Assembly: GCF_023746555.1 (NCBI RefSeq)
Contig: NZ_CP098755.1
Coordinates: 710,001 to 774,000, forward strand
Length of the DNA stretch: 64,000 nucleotides
Direction: 5' to 3'
Source: Brevibacillus ruminantium
Lineage (GTDB): Bacteria > Bacillota > Bacilli > Brevibacillales > Brevibacillaceae
The translations under genes were made by a program, and so were the position numbers. This document shows, one piece after another, positions 44,200 through 53,677 of this stretch (the stretch's first letter is position 1; every line of letters begins with the position of its first letter). The notes under the pieces were generated by a model. That model made no database searches. It saw only the letters and a list, made by a program, of their open reading frames with translations, and was not told the origin of the DNA.

Positions 44200-45103
44200 A
44201 GGACGAGTAGAAGCAAAACTGATTGCGTCCGGCTTCTTTGGAGCGATACAGGGCGATGTCGGCGTGGCGCAGCAGTTCATTGATCGTCGTGCCATCGCGG
44301 GGATAGACAGCGATACCAATGCTCATGGTAAGCGTAAAGGAGTGCTGCTGGATGACCCACGGCTCCTGAAGGGTTTGCAAAACCCGTTTGGCCACTTTGG
44401 CCGCTTCTTCAGCCGAATCGAGAGAAGAGAGAAGCAGGATAAACTCATCTCCCCCGAGCCGGGCAACGGTGTCCACTTCGCGCACACAGGAAGAAAGTTT
44501 TTTCGCCAGAACCCGCAAGAATTCATCTCCCACGGCATGGCCCCAGGTATCGTTGATTTCTTTGAAGTAGTCACAGTCAAGATAGAGAACAGCGATCTGA
44601 CGGCCCATGTGCTTGGCCTGGGACATGGCCTGCTTCATTCGGTCCATCAAGAGGCGGCGGTTCGGCAATCCTGTCAGCGCATCATGGTACGCCATGAATT
44701 CGAGCTGCGTTTCCAACTTCTTTCGTTCCGTGAGATCGCGGGTGACCGTGAGGACATGCGTGCAGACTCCCTCGCTGTTAAAAATCGGGGTCAGCAGAGA
44801 CTCTCCGATGATGTCACCATAGGTTGTAAAGTAGATCGGCTTGCCGGCTTTCACTGCATCCCGGTACATACTGTTGAGCGTCGCAGCCTTCTCTTCGGGA
44901 TACACGTCCTCAATCTGTTTGCCGTACGCATCTTCTGTCAGCTTCGAAACCTGCATGGCTGGAGGGTTCATGAGAACATAGCGAAACCGTGTTCCCTCTT
45001 CGACCGACATAAGGAAGATCATATCAGACATATAGTGGAAAAAGCAGGATAATACATCTTCGTATTGATTGATCAGGTTCTCAATATCGTTCGGTCTCAT
45101 CAT
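44189..45103 (-). CDS. PAS-GGDEF diguanylate cyclase
   Basis: A 304-residue protein with a PAS sensor domain (residues about 10-130: MSDMIFLMSVEEGTRFRYVL ... TPIFNSEGVCTHVLTVTRDL) and a GGDEF domain (about 140-300). The active-site loop is intact (ARLGGDEF) and an inhibitory I-site RxxD (REVD) stands exactly five residues before it, so it should make c-di-GMP under product inhibition. FMAYHDALTGLPNRRLLMDR starts the catalytic domain. There are no transmembrane segments. ATG 45103 follows AGGAGCGACT. It is divergent from psd. Confidence 0.92.
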   Translation of the reverse strand: MMRPNDIENLINQYEDVLSCFFHYMSDMIFLMSVEEGTRFRYVLMNPPAMQVSKLTEDAYGKQIEDVYPEEKAATLNSMYRDAVKAGKPIYFTTYGDIIGESLLTPIFNSEGVCTHVLTVTRDLTERKKLETQLEFMAYHDALTGLPNRRLLMDRMKQAMSQAKHMGRQIAVLYLDCDYFKEINDTWGHAVGDEFLRVLAKKLSSCVREVDTVARLGGDEFILLLSSLDSAEEAAKVAKRVLQTLQEPWVIQQHSFTLTMSIGIAVYPRDGTTINELLRHADIALYRSKEAGRNQFCFYSSSME

Positions 45104-45258
45104 AGTCGCTCCTGTTAGTCATGCTGGTATGACTTTCTTAGTATAGCAAATCATGACCAAGAAAATGATGAGACCAAGGTCGGAGTGGGGTTTACTGTCG
45201 GTACCAGAAGATGGTACAGTATGGATAGATTTTGTACGGAAAAAACAAGGGGATGCTT

Positions 45259-46104
45259 ATGAACAAGAAACTCCTTCCTGGAATCATTCATCGTCTGCCG
45301 CAAAATGTGATGTCGCGTACCATGGGCAAAATCACAGCGTCTCGTTTTAGCCGGTTGGCGATACGCCACTATATCAAGCACTATAACATCGACCCCAGTA
45401 TTGTGGAAAAACCCGTACGCGAATACCGCTCATTAAAAGAGTTTTTCGCGCGTCGACTAAAACCCGGCGTTCGTTCGATTGCCGAGGGGGACGACGTCGT
45501 TGCCAGTCCAGTTGACGGCACCGTCTCGCAAATGGGCGATACCCATGAAGGCACCTTGATTCAGGCGAAAGGCAAGCAGTATAGTCTCGCCGAATTATTG
45601 GGCGATGCACCGGAACTGGCCCAGCGCTTTTACGGCGGCAAATTTATCACGATTTATTTAAGTCCCCGCGACTATCACCGGATTCATATGCCGGTCGAAG
45701 GTAATCTGACGCGCTACACGTACGTGCCAGGCAGATTGTATCCTGTGAATCAGCTCGGAATTGAGCATGTCGACAAGCTGTTTGCCCGCAATGAACGGCT
45801 GGTCACCCATGTGGAGACAAAGGAACTGGGGTGTGTCGCCATCGTCAAGGTAGGCGCCCTGTTCGTCGGCAGCGTAAAAGTGATGTACAACCGGGCGACG
45901 ACAAACGTGAAACGCGGCCGCAAAATGAGTGAACAGATTCCTTGCGCTCCGCATTACCGAAAAGGGGATGAACTGGGCTGGTTTGAGTTCGGTTCCACGG
46001 TCATCCTGCTGTTTGAGTCCAAGGATTTGGAGTGGGCGGACAATGTGAAGATTGGCAGCCCGGTGCTCATGGGACAAAAACTGGCGCAACTGAAGACGCA
46101 GTGA
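45259..46104 (+). CDS. psd: Phosphatidylserine decarboxylase proenzyme
   Basis: A 281-residue enzyme that makes phosphatidylethanolamine. The LGST self-cleavage motif appears as FGST (in WFEFGSTVILLFE, about residues 249-261); cleavage before its Ser yields the pyruvoyl group. Other motifs are FFARRLKPGVRSI, SPVDGTVSQMG and YLSPRDYHRIHMPVEG with the catalytic His. I favour ATG 45259, 6 bases behind AAGGGG, over ATG 45253. It carries its own terminator. Confidence 0.93.
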   Translation: MNKKLLPGIIHRLPQNVMSRTMGKITASRFSRLAIRHYIKHYNIDPSIVEKPVREYRSLKEFFARRLKPGVRSIAEGDDVVASPVDGTVSQMGDTHEGTLIQAKGKQYSLAELLGDAPELAQRFYGGKFITIYLSPRDYHRIHMPVEGNLTRYTYVPGRLYPVNQLGIEHVDKLFARNERLVTHVETKELGCVAIVKVGALFVGSVKVMYNRATTNVKRGRKMSEQIPCAPHYRKGDELGWFEFGSTVILLFESKDLEWADNVKIGSPVLMGQKLAQLKTQ

Positions 46105-46122
46105 TTTTTACTGGCTCGTGAC

Positions 46123-46158
46123 GAAGTCCCGGAGGTGATTTATCTCCGGGGCTTTTTT
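46123..46158 (+). terminator. Terminator after psd
   Basis: AAGTCCCGGAG pairs with CTCCGGGGCTT and is followed by TTTTTATTT. Confidence 0.88.
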
Positions 46159-46207
46159 ATTTATCAATAAAGATTTTTGTCTAAAAGGATAGAAATACCC
46201 GGGAAAA

Positions 46208-46237
46208 TTGACTGAACTGGTTCTTTTCAAGTAAGAT
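46208..46237 (+). promoter_or_regulatory. Promoter of the gatCAB operon
   Basis: TTGACT (46208-46213) and TAAGAT (46232-46237) with an 18-base spacer, 33 bases before the gatC start. Confidence 0.55.
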
Positions 46238-46269
46238 CAAAATTATGTGATAGATTCGGAGGTGGAAGC

Positions 46270-46560
46270 ATGAGTGGAATCAACCGCAAGGAAGTAGAGC
46301 ATGTAGCCAATCTCGCTCGCTTGCAATTGACTGAAGAGGAAGCGGAGCGCTATACCAAGGATTTGAATGCGATCCTGCAATTCGCAGCCAAATTGAACGA
46401 GCTGGACACGTCAAACGTCGTGCCGACCAGCCACGCAACCGATGTGAAAAACGTGATGCGCGAAGACGTCAATCGTCCGTGCGTTTCAAATGAAGAAGCA
46501 CTAAAAAATGCGCCGGAGCATGATGAAGGCCAGTTCAAAGTACCGGCTGTATTCGAATAA
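46270..46560 (+). CDS. gatC: Asp-tRNA(Asn)/Glu-tRNA(Gln) amidotransferase subunit C
   Basis: A 96-residue subunit that stabilises the GatCAB complex. Signatures: [40 protein letters not shown] and the C-terminal [11 protein letters not shown]. The ribosome site GGAGGTGG precedes ATG 46270. The first gene of gatCAB, which converts misacylated Glu-tRNA(Gln) and Asp-tRNA(Asn) to the correct amides. Confidence 0.97.
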   Translation: MSGINRKEVEHVANLARLQLTEEEAERYTKDLNAILQFAAKLNELDTSNVVPTSHATDVKNVMREDVNRPCVSNEEALKNAPEHDEGQFKVPAVFE

Positions 46561-46656
46561 AACGATCGAGATCCGGACCCCAAGCGGTCCCTCCTGTTTT
46601 CGCCAAACCGCGTATCGCTCAACGAAACAGGAAACAAAAGAAGGGAGGACACCCAC

Positions 46657-48129
46657 GTGTCGCTGTTTGACAAGCGATTGTCGGAAATACATAGCGCCCT
46701 GCGCGATAAAGAGCTGTCCGTAACCGAGCTGGTGCAGGCGTCCATCGCCAGCATCAAGGAGCACGACGGCGAAATCAAGTCAGTCCTGCATCTGGACGAG
46801 GAAGGGGCGCTTTCCAAGGCCAAAGAGCTGGACGAGCGTCTGGCAGGTTCAGGCGAGGAGCCGGGCCTGTTGTACGGGCTTCCTGTGGGGTTGAAAGACA
46901 ACATCGTGACGCACGGCGTTCGCACGACGTGCGCGAGCAAATTTTTGAGCAACTACGATCCGATTCATGATGCGACGGTTTCCAAAAAGCTGAAGGAAGA
47001 AAATGCAGTGGTTGTCGCCAAGCTGAACATGGACGAGTTTGCCATGGGCGGTTCCAACGAAAACTCCGGGTTTTTCCCGACGAAAAACCCCTGGAATACC
47101 GAGTACGTGCCGGGCGGTTCCAGCGGCGGTTCGGCAGCGGCTATGGCAGCTCGCCATTTCTTCTTTACACTGGGCAGCGATACGGGCGGCTCGATCCGTC
47201 AGCCTGCAGCGTTTTGCGGGGTAGTGGGTCTCAAGCCAACCTATGGACGCGTGTCCCGTTTTGGCCTGGTGGCTTTTGCCTCGTCTCTGGACCAGATCGG
47301 CCCGATTACGAAAAACGTAGAGGATTCTGCCTATGTGCTGCAAGCGATCGCAGGCCATGACGAGTACGACTCTACTTCGGCCAATGTCGCTGTGCCGGAC
47401 TATCTGTCGGCCCTGACCGGCGACGTCAAAGGACTGCGGATTGGCGTACCCAAGGAGCTGCTCGGAGAGGGCATCGACAGTGAGGTGCGCGAAGCGGTTC
47501 TGGCAGCGTTGAAGCAGCTGGAGAGCATGGGCGCTACCTGGAGCGAGGTATCAATGCCGCACACTGAGTATGCGGTCCCTGCTTACTATCTGCTGGCATC
47601 CTCGGAGGCGTCTTCCAATCTGGCCCGTTTTGACGGTGTTCGCTACGGCGTGCGTGCGGACAATGCCGCCAACCTGATCGAGATGTACAAAGAATCTCGC
47701 AGCCAAGGCTTTGGACCGGAAGTGAAGCGTCGGATCATGCTGGGTACCTACGCGCTTTCATCCGGGTATTACGATGCTTACTATAAGAAAGCCCAGCAGG
47801 TGCGTACCCTGATTATCCAGGATTTCAACGATGTGTTTGCCAACTTCGATGTGATTTTGCATCCGACCACGCCGACCACGGCCTTTAAAATCGGGCAAAA
47901 CACAGATGATCCGGTGAAAATGTACCTGGAGGATATTTGCACCGTGCCCGTTAACCTGGCTGGTCTGCCAGCGATCAGCGTTCCATGCGGCTTTGCCCAA
48001 AACGGAATGCCGATTGGCCTGCAGATCGTCGGGAAGGCGTTTGACGAATCCACGGTCTTGCGTGTGGCCCACGCTTACGAGCAGGCGGCCGGATTTTCTC
48101 AGCGCAAGCCGGAATGGGTGAGGGGGTAA
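46657..48129 (+). CDS. gatA: Asp-tRNA(Asn)/Glu-tRNA(Gln) amidotransferase subunit A
   Basis: A 490-residue amidase that releases ammonia from glutamine. The Ser-cisSer-Lys triad is visible: Lys in LPVGLKDNI, Ser in [14 protein letters not shown], and the [17 protein letters not shown] loop. It starts at GTG 46657 behind AGGGAGGAC and is separated from gatC by 96 bases that contain no gene. It is 4 bases from gatB. Confidence 0.97.
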   Translation: MSLFDKRLSEIHSALRDKELSVTELVQASIASIKEHDGEIKSVLHLDEEGALSKAKELDERLAGSGEEPGLLYGLPVGLKDNIVTHGVRTTCASKFLSNYDPIHDATVSKKLKEENAVVVAKLNMDEFAMGGSNENSGFFPTKNPWNTEYVPGGSSGGSAAAMAARHFFFTLGSDTGGSIRQPAAFCGVVGLKPTYGRVSRFGLVAFASSLDQIGPITKNVEDSAYVLQAIAGHDEYDSTSANVAVPDYLSALTGDVKGLRIGVPKELLGEGIDSEVREAVLAALKQLESMGATWSEVSMPHTEYAVPAYYLLASSEASSNLARFDGVRYGVRADNAANLIEMYKESRSQGFGPEVKRRIMLGTYALSSGYYDAYYKKAQQVRTLIIQDFNDVFANFDVILHPTTPTTAFKIGQNTDDPVKMYLEDICTVPVNLAGLPAISVPCGFAQNGMPIGLQIVGKAFDESTVLRVAHAYEQAAGFSQRKPEWVRG

Positions 48130-48133
48130 GAGC

Positions 48134-49570
48134 ATGAGCCAGTTTGAAACCGTCATCGGCCTGGAGGTTCACGCCGAGCTTGCGACGAACAGTAAAATCT
48201 TCTGTGGCTGCCCGACCGAGTTCGGTGCGCCGCCGAATACACATACCTGCCCGATCTGTCTGGGGCATCCGGGCGTATTGCCCGTGACCAACAAGCAAGC
48301 GGTGGAGTTTGCCATGAAAGCGGCGCTTGCCCTGAACTGCGAAATCTCTCGCGAAACGAAATTTGACCGAAAAAACTATTTCTATCCGGACTCGCCCAAA
48401 GCCTATCAGATTTCCCAGTTTGACCAGCCGATCGGCTACAATGGCTGGATCGATATCGAGGTAAATGGCGAAACCAAGCGGATCGGCATTACTCGTCTGC
48501 ACCTGGAAGAAGATGCGGGCAAGCTGACCCATAGTGATTTCGGAGGCGATTCGCTGGTTGACTTCAACCGCGTAGGTGTTCCGCTGATTGAAATCGTATC
48601 GGAGCCAGACCTTCGCTCGCCAGAAGAGGCCAGAGCCTATCTGGAAAAGCTGAAAGCGATCATCCAGTATACCGGCGTGTCCGATGTCCGCATGGAGCAA
48701 GGCTCTCTGCGCTGCGACGCCAACGTTTCCATCCGTCCGGTGGGACAAGCAGAGTTCGGCACCAAAACCGAGCTGAAAAACATGAACTCTTTCCGCAACG
48801 TACAAGTTGCGCTGGAGTATGAAGTAGATCGTCAGCGGGAAGTCGTCTCCTCAGGCGGCAAGATCGTGCAGGAAACCCGCCGCTGGGATGAGAACAACAA
48901 AAAGACTATCTCCATGCGCTCCAAGGAAGAAGCACATGACTACCGCTACTTCCCGGACCCGGACCTGGTGCGGATGCAAATCTCCGAAGAGTGGATCGAG
49001 GCTGTTCGTGCCACGATTCCTGAGCTTCCCGATGCGCGTCAGGCCCGCTACGTGAATGAATACGGCCTGTCCCAAAGCGACGCAGGCGTTATCACGATCT
49101 CCAAGGATACGGCTGATTTCTTTGATGAAACGGTCAAGACGGGAGCGGACCCGAAAGCAGCAGCCAACTGGCTGATGGTAGAGCTGCTCGGGTACCTGAA
49201 TGCCGGAAACCTGACATTGGCTGATGTCAAAATCACGCCAGCCGGACTGGGTGAAATGATTAAGCTGATCGAAAACGGAACGATCTCCTCCAAAATCGCC
49301 AAAACCGTCTTCAAAGAGATGGTGGAGACCGGCAAAGAGCCAAAGAAGATTGTGGAAGAGAAGGGTCTGGTACAGATCAGTGACGAGGGCGCCCTGCTCC
49401 AGATCGTGCAGGAAGTCGTCAATAACAGCCCGCAAGCCGTAGCTGATTACAAATCCGGAAATGACAAGGCGATCGCCTTCTTCGTCGGACAAGTAATGAA
49501 GCAGACGCGCGGAAAAGCAAACCCGCCGATGGTGAACAAACTGCTGGTGGAAGTTTTGAAAAACGTGTAA
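48134..49570 (+). CDS. gatB: Asp-tRNA(Asn)/Glu-tRNA(Gln) amidotransferase subunit B
   Basis: A 478-residue subunit that phosphorylates the misacylated tRNA and amidates it. Signatures: [52 protein letters not shown] and [10 protein letters not shown]. The C-terminal YqeY-like domain (about residues 330-478) ends in the typical [16 protein letters not shown]. The last gene of the operon. Confidence 0.97.
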   Translation: MSQFETVIGLEVHAELATNSKIFCGCPTEFGAPPNTHTCPICLGHPGVLPVTNKQAVEFAMKAALALNCEISRETKFDRKNYFYPDSPKAYQISQFDQPIGYNGWIDIEVNGETKRIGITRLHLEEDAGKLTHSDFGGDSLVDFNRVGVPLIEIVSEPDLRSPEEARAYLEKLKAIIQYTGVSDVRMEQGSLRCDANVSIRPVGQAEFGTKTELKNMNSFRNVQVALEYEVDRQREVVSSGGKIVQETRRWDENNKKTISMRSKEEAHDYRYFPDPDLVRMQISEEWIEAVRATIPELPDARQARYVNEYGLSQSDAGVITISKDTADFFDETVKTGADPKAAANWLMVELLGYLNAGNLTLADVKITPAGLGEMIKLIENGTISSKIAKTVFKEMVETGKEPKKIVEEKGLVQISDEGALLQIVQEVVNNSPQAVADYKSGNDKAIAFFVGQVMKQTRGKANPPMVNKLLVEVLKNV

Positions 49571-49676
49571 GGCTCGTCATCAGAAGTGTTGCTGTTTGCG
49601 GAAAACAGAGCGAAAAAGCACCAAGAAAAAGCACAAAGAGACGGCACCAAGCGAAAGCATAACGAGATCACACAAC

Positions 49677-49721
49677 GAAAAAGCCCGCGTTGCCAGGTAT
49701 TTGGCACGTCGGGCTTTTCTC
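49677..49721 (+). terminator. Bidirectional terminator between gatB and the ECF-fusion gene
   Basis: AAAAGCCCG pairs with CGGGCTTTT; with its A/T flanks it can act for both convergent transcripts. Confidence 0.85.
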
Positions 49722-49739
49722 TGTTTTTTATCCATCCAT

Positions 49740-51479
49740 TTACAATTGCTTTTGCATTTCCTCCAAAAGCGAGACGGCTTCCTGCTCCAGTGCTTCAATC
49801 CGCCCGAGAATCCGGATGGCTTCTTCACTCTCCTGCGGATCGTTGGGTTCGCCACCGGCAGGGAAGGGGAACATACGGGTCAACACTTTATATTCATCTG
49901 AGATTTGTCCGTACAAGTCTGCTGCTTTGTGAACAAGGGGGCGGATTCCGTCAAATTGGGTATCCGTCCAGGTCTTCTCGATTTCCCTCCAAAACAGGTA
50001 GCCGTAGCGGCGGGCATCCTCTGCCACGGCGAGGGTATAGGCATTGCCGTTTGGCTCGACGCCCTTCTGCGCAAAGGCATCTCGCCAGGTGGCGTAAGCA
50101 GCAAGGCCGTATGAGCAGACAGGATCGCCCGCCTCTTCGCGGTAATGCTTCAGGATCGTTTCCAAAGCCCGAGTCAGCATAGTCTTTTGGTCGATCTCCA
50201 CCTGCTTGTCGATTGCGAGCACGAACAGCTCCCCGATCAATCCGCGACCCAGATGCTCGTAGGGGATCGAGGCATTATGGCTGCAGTTGTCTCCCGCCTG
50301 GAACTGACGTGCCTCCGCATCGTAGCCGTAGATCAAGCCGAATTCGGGAATGAACAAATCCCAGGCGAGCACCGGATATCCTCGGTCAATGGAGTCATGA
50401 ACCAGAGCAAGCGCCTCCGGCAGGTTTTCCGGAAGCTTCCGTTTTTCCCGCGCTTCCGCAGAGAGCAGGAAGGAATCTACCTGATTGGCGTTGGGGCCGT
50501 GATCGGTCAGCATCCGTGTACGAACGATCTTGGTTTCAAACCCGAGGTTGCGCATCCCCTCGGTCAATACCTCGTCGAAGGGGAACATGGTGGGCCCGGC
50601 AATGTGGACGTTTCCGGGAATGACATTGAGCCGGAATGCATGTCCCGTCAATCCCATGAGCATTTCCAGGGAAAACCTCCGCTCGGTATACTCGGTCAGT
50701 CCATACATAGCAGCAGCAGCGGTCGTCCACACGTGTTTACCAAATGCTTCGGGTTTTTTCAGCTCGACTTTTTTCATAAACTCCCTCCGATTGGATACGT
50801 ATTGGTCAACCGCGACACGAATCTTTTCCTGCACCAGCTTTTTGCGGGAGCGGGAGAGAATCTGATAGACATTGGCTTCAGACATGCGAAACAATCCGGC
50901 GATTTCCTGCGGGGAGAGGTGGTCGAAAAAGTGAGACTCGACAATTTGACGCTCCCGGGGACGCAAGCAGCGAAACATTTGCGTAATGCTTTCCAGCAGC
51001 TCTCGGCGCATGAGTGCCTCCTCTGGTGTTGCGGTATGCTCCCGTTCGGAACGCTCACGCTCCCGGCCCAGCCTGTAGAGGATGCTGTCCAGACTCTCCC
51101 AGTCTGTCTCACCTGCTGCCTCTGTCTGGTAAGCGGCTTGGAGCGCGGAAAAGCTCTGTTCTTTGTTGAGAGTTGCAGCTTTCAGCTTGGTGTACGCTTG
51201 GTTGCGCACAATCCGGTGGAGCCAGGGCAGGAAACGGCGGCTGTCTGCCAGCGTGCCGAGATGGAGAAAGGCGCGGATCAGTGCATCCTGAACGATGTCC
51301 TCTGCCAAAAAGGGTTCTCTGGCGAAGGATTGGGCGTATCCGTACACCTTGGCCCGATGGCGCCTGACCAGCTCTCCAAAGGCCTCTCTGTCTCCGGTAC
51401 GCGCCTTTTCAACCAGAACCGAATCTTCCTGTTCTTCCTCCCGTGCTTCTGCTTTTGACGGGAAAAGCTCGTTGTGCAA
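49740..51479 (-). CDS. ECF sigma factor fused to a large C-terminal BtrH_N-like domain
   Basis: About 579 residues. The first ~230 residues are a complete ECF sigma factor: region 2 (FGELVRRHRAKVYGYAQSFA, AEDIVQDALIRAFLHLG) and region 4 (CLRPRERQIVESHFFDHLSP, then QEIAGLFRMSEANVYQILSR). The remaining ~350 residues form a separate domain with AAAAMYGLTEYTERRFSLEM, GYPVLAWDLFIPEFGLIYGY and a GDNCSHNASIPYEHLGRG segment. The domain recalls the butirosin-H N-terminal (C39-protease-like) family; that assignment is tentative. The start is uncertain: TTG 51479 has GAGGTG at good spacing, ATG 51524 has none. No anti-sigma gene is nearby, so the fused domain may be the sensor. Confidence 0.75.
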   Translation of the reverse strand: MHNELFPSKAEAREEEQEDSVLVEKARTGDREAFGELVRRHRAKVYGYAQSFAREPFLAEDIVQDALIRAFLHLGTLADSRRFLPWLHRIVRNQAYTKLKAATLNKEQSFSALQAAYQTEAAGETDWESLDSILYRLGRERERSEREHTATPEEALMRRELLESITQMFRCLRPRERQIVESHFFDHLSPQEIAGLFRMSEANVYQILSRSRKKLVQEKIRVAVDQYVSNRREFMKKVELKKPEAFGKHVWTTAAAAMYGLTEYTERRFSLEMLMGLTGHAFRLNVIPGNVHIAGPTMFPFDEVLTEGMRNLGFETKIVRTRMLTDHGPNANQVDSFLLSAEAREKRKLPENLPEALALVHDSIDRGYPVLAWDLFIPEFGLIYGYDAEARQFQAGDNCSHNASIPYEHLGRGLIGELFVLAIDKQVEIDQKTMLTRALETILKHYREEAGDPVCSYGLAAYATWRDAFAQKGVEPNGNAYTLAVAEDARRYGYLFWREIEKTWTDTQFDGIRPLVHKAADLYGQISDEYKVLTRMFPFPAGGEPNDPQESEEAIRILGRIEALEQEAVSLLEEMQKQL

Positions 51480-51663
51480 AGAAAACACCTCGCAAGCGAA
51501 TTGACCTGCTACATAGACTCGCATTTGAATGGGTTTCTGACAAAATGATGGCGATCCATCAGAAAAAAGTAACAAAACCTTACCGGTATATACATTTACT
51601 TCCCGTTTTCTATCTGACATTATTGTAAAAGAAATGATCAACAGATGGCAGGGGGTAAGGCGT

Positions 51664-52347
51664 GTGAGCCGCTCTTCATACAAACTGGTTTCACTGAACA
51701 TCGGAAAACCGGTGAACTTTACGTACCAAGGAAAAGATGTGCATACCGGCATCTTTAAAACACCTACGGCGGAAACGCTTTTTCTGTCACGGGAGAATCT
51801 GGAGGGAGACGGCCAGGCGGATCTCGTTTATCACGGAGGACCGGATAAAGCCGTCTGTGTCTATCCCCACGAGCATTATGCATACTGGGAAGAGCGTCTG
51901 AATCGGAAGCTGATGCCGGCCGCTTTCGGGGAGAATGTGACCACAGCAGGATTGCTGGAAGACGAGGTATGCATCGGGGATGTGTATCAACTAGGGGAGG
52001 CCATCGTACAGGTGACGCAGCCCAGACAGCCCTGTCACAAGCTCGCCAAGAAACACGATGTGCCCCAGCTCGCTTTGTGGGTGCAGGAGACCGGCTATAC
52101 CGGCTATTATTTCCGCGTCCTGCAGGAAGGCCATGTGTCGCCGGACAGCACGCTGTCGCTGATCGAACGTCATCCGGCTGGAATTACCGTAAAGGAAGCA
52201 AACCGAGTTATGCATCATGACAAGCAAGATCGGGAGGCAACCAAGCGTATTCTGGCTGTGGCAGAGCTTTCGGGCAGCTGGCGGAAAACGTTTGAGAAGC
52301 GTCTGCATGGGGAAGTGACTGATACGGCCAAGCGCTTGAATGGATAA
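51664..52347 (+). CDS. MOSC-domain protein, YiiM-like
   Basis: A 227-residue protein of the MOSC superfamily, YiiM branch. The MOSC core has GDGQADLVYHGGPDKAVCVY, ending in PHEHYAYWE, plus FGENVTTAGLLEDEVCIGD and the molybdenum-ligand cysteine in VTQPRQPCHKLAKKH; a C-terminal 3-alpha domain follows. YiiM proteins bind molybdenum cofactor and reduce N-hydroxylated compounds. GTG 51664 follows GGGGGTAAGG. It is divergent from the ECF-fusion gene. Confidence 0.88.
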   Translation: MSRSSYKLVSLNIGKPVNFTYQGKDVHTGIFKTPTAETLFLSRENLEGDGQADLVYHGGPDKAVCVYPHEHYAYWEERLNRKLMPAAFGENVTTAGLLEDEVCIGDVYQLGEAIVQVTQPRQPCHKLAKKHDVPQLALWVQETGYTGYYFRVLQEGHVSPDSTLSLIERHPAGITVKEANRVMHHDKQDREATKRILAVAELSGSWRKTFEKRLHGEVTDTAKRLNG

Positions 52348-52416
52348 AGCAGTTTCGTTTGTAAGAATGGAAATGCTCCCCTATAATGGAAGGGAGATTG
52401 TGTGGAGGAGGTTCCG

Positions 52417-52773
52417 ATGAGCATGAAAATCCTATCCGTTGCGGGGGAGAGCGTACCGCCAAGCAAAGGCGGATCGCCTGCTGATACCTTTGAACGTTCG
52501 CTGGTTACTTTCGAAAAAGAGGGACAGCAAAAGACCATCACCGTGACCTATGTACGCTATTTTGAAAAAGTACTGGCCAATGACGGCATCTATGACCAGG
52601 AAGCAGAAGGCGTGCCCGTCAATCGCCTGGTGGGTCTCCTCTATCTGGAACACCACGGGGAAGCCCGTGAAAATCGGCATTATATCAATGATACCGAAGA
52701 CTTCGTTAAATTGTTCGCGGGCTTTTCCTTGAGCGGACTGAAAGCGAAGTATCCCACTCTCTCCCTTGTCTGA
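52417..52773 (+). CDS. Conserved-looking hypothetical protein
   Basis: A 118-residue soluble protein starting at ATG 52417 behind GGAGGAGGTTCC, with charged content and features such as KTITVTYVRYFEKVLANDG and FVKLFAGFSLSGLKAKYP. It has no signal peptide or membrane segments. I do not recognise the family. It is 69 bases after the MOSC gene and is followed by a terminator. Confidence 0.6.
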   Translation: MSMKILSVAGESVPPSKGGSPADTFERSLVTFEKEGQQKTITVTYVRYFEKVLANDGIYDQEAEGVPVNRLVGLLYLEHHGEARENRHYINDTEDFVKLFAGFSLSGLKAKYPTLSLV

Positions 52774-52813
52774 CAGGCGGAGAGTGCGAAAAGGAGTCGG
52801 AAGATTCTGATGG

Positions 52814-52847
52814 AGATCTCCTCTTTTTAGGAGCGAGATCTTTTTTC
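52814..52847 (+). terminator. Terminator after the hypothetical gene
   Basis: GAGATCTCCTC pairs with GAGCGAGATCT with one mismatch, followed by six T. Confidence 0.8.
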
Positions 52848-52939
52848 GTCAATCGGAATGTTTTCGGAGAGCGACAGGAATCGCTTTTTGTCAGCAGTTC
52901 GGCTGAGCCAGTGACGATGCGAATACAGGAGGGATGCCG

Positions 52940-53677
52940 GTGATCGAGGTAGACAGAGTGAGCAAGCGATTTGGAGAACTGCGAGCGGTGGAGGATGTCG
53001 CTTTTTCCGTGGAAAAGGGAGAGGTCTACGGTCTCCTCGGGGAAAACGGGGCGGGGAAAACCACGACGATGCGGATGATGGCGACCATTCTTCAGCCTAC
53101 CTCGGGAGATATCCGGATTCGCGGATTTTCTGTGCGGCGAGAGCCGGTGGAGGTCCGCCGCTGCATCGGCATTCTGTTTGGAGGGGATGTCGGTCTTTAC
53201 AGCAGGCTTACTGCTCGTGAGAATATCGCCTATTTTGGCAAGCTGTACGGTCTGGATGATCGGATGCTCGCCCAGCGCATGGAGAGCCTGAGCTCCATGT
53301 TGGATATGAAAGAGTTTATGGATCGGCGGGTGGGCGGCTTTTCGCGCGGCATGCGGCAAAAGGTGGCGATTGCCCGTACGCTGGTGCATGACCCGGATGT
53401 CATCCTTTTGGATGAGCCGACGACCGGACTTGATGTGACGGCGGCCAACATGTTTCGCCGCATGGTTGCACGCCTGCAGGAGGAGGGCAAGACGATTCTC
53501 TTTTCCAGTCACAACATGGGCGAGATTGAACGGCTGTGCAACCGGATCGCCATCATGCATAAAGGGCGGCTTGCCTATGCGGGAACCATAGAGGGCCTGC
53601 GGAATAAAGTGAAGATGAACGATTTGGATGATATCTTCATGGCGATGGTGGAGGGAGGTGGATTGGATGAGACATAA
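52940..53677 (+). CDS. natA: ABC transporter ATPase, NatA-like (sodium or drug efflux)
   Basis: A 245-residue ABC ATPase. Walker A is GENGAGKTT, the signature is [13 protein letters not shown], Walker B is [13 protein letters not shown] and the H-loop is [10 protein letters not shown]. The early motif [16 protein letters not shown] and the permease partner are typical of NatA-type ATPases. I choose GTG 52940, six bases behind AGGAGGG, which touches the earlier ATG 52934. The permease gene overlaps its end by 11 bases. Substrate: Na+ in B. subtilis NatAB, not provable here. Confidence 0.85.
   Translation: MIEVDRVSKRFGELRAVEDVAFSVEKGEVYGLLGENGAGKTTTMRMMATILQPTSGDIRIRGFSVRREPVEVRRCIGILFGGDVGLYSRLTARENIAYFGKLYGLDDRMLAQRMESLSSMLDMKEFMDRRVGGFSRGMRQKVAIARTLVHDPDVILLDEPTTGLDVTAANMFRRMVARLQEEGKTILFSSHNMGEIERLCNRIAIMHKGRLAYAGTIEGLRNKVKMNDLDDIFMAMVEGGGLDET

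Noticed and set aside
50145-51458. 437-codon plus-strand frame opposite the ECF-fusion gene
   Set aside because: Cys/His-rich unstructured translation, no ribosome site; the minus-strand gene has clear sigma-factor motifs.
51480-51752. N-terminal extension of the ECF-fusion protein up to 51752
   Set aside because: The extra residues overlap the divergent MOSC gene and its start region, have no ribosome site and do not resemble a sigma factor N-terminus.
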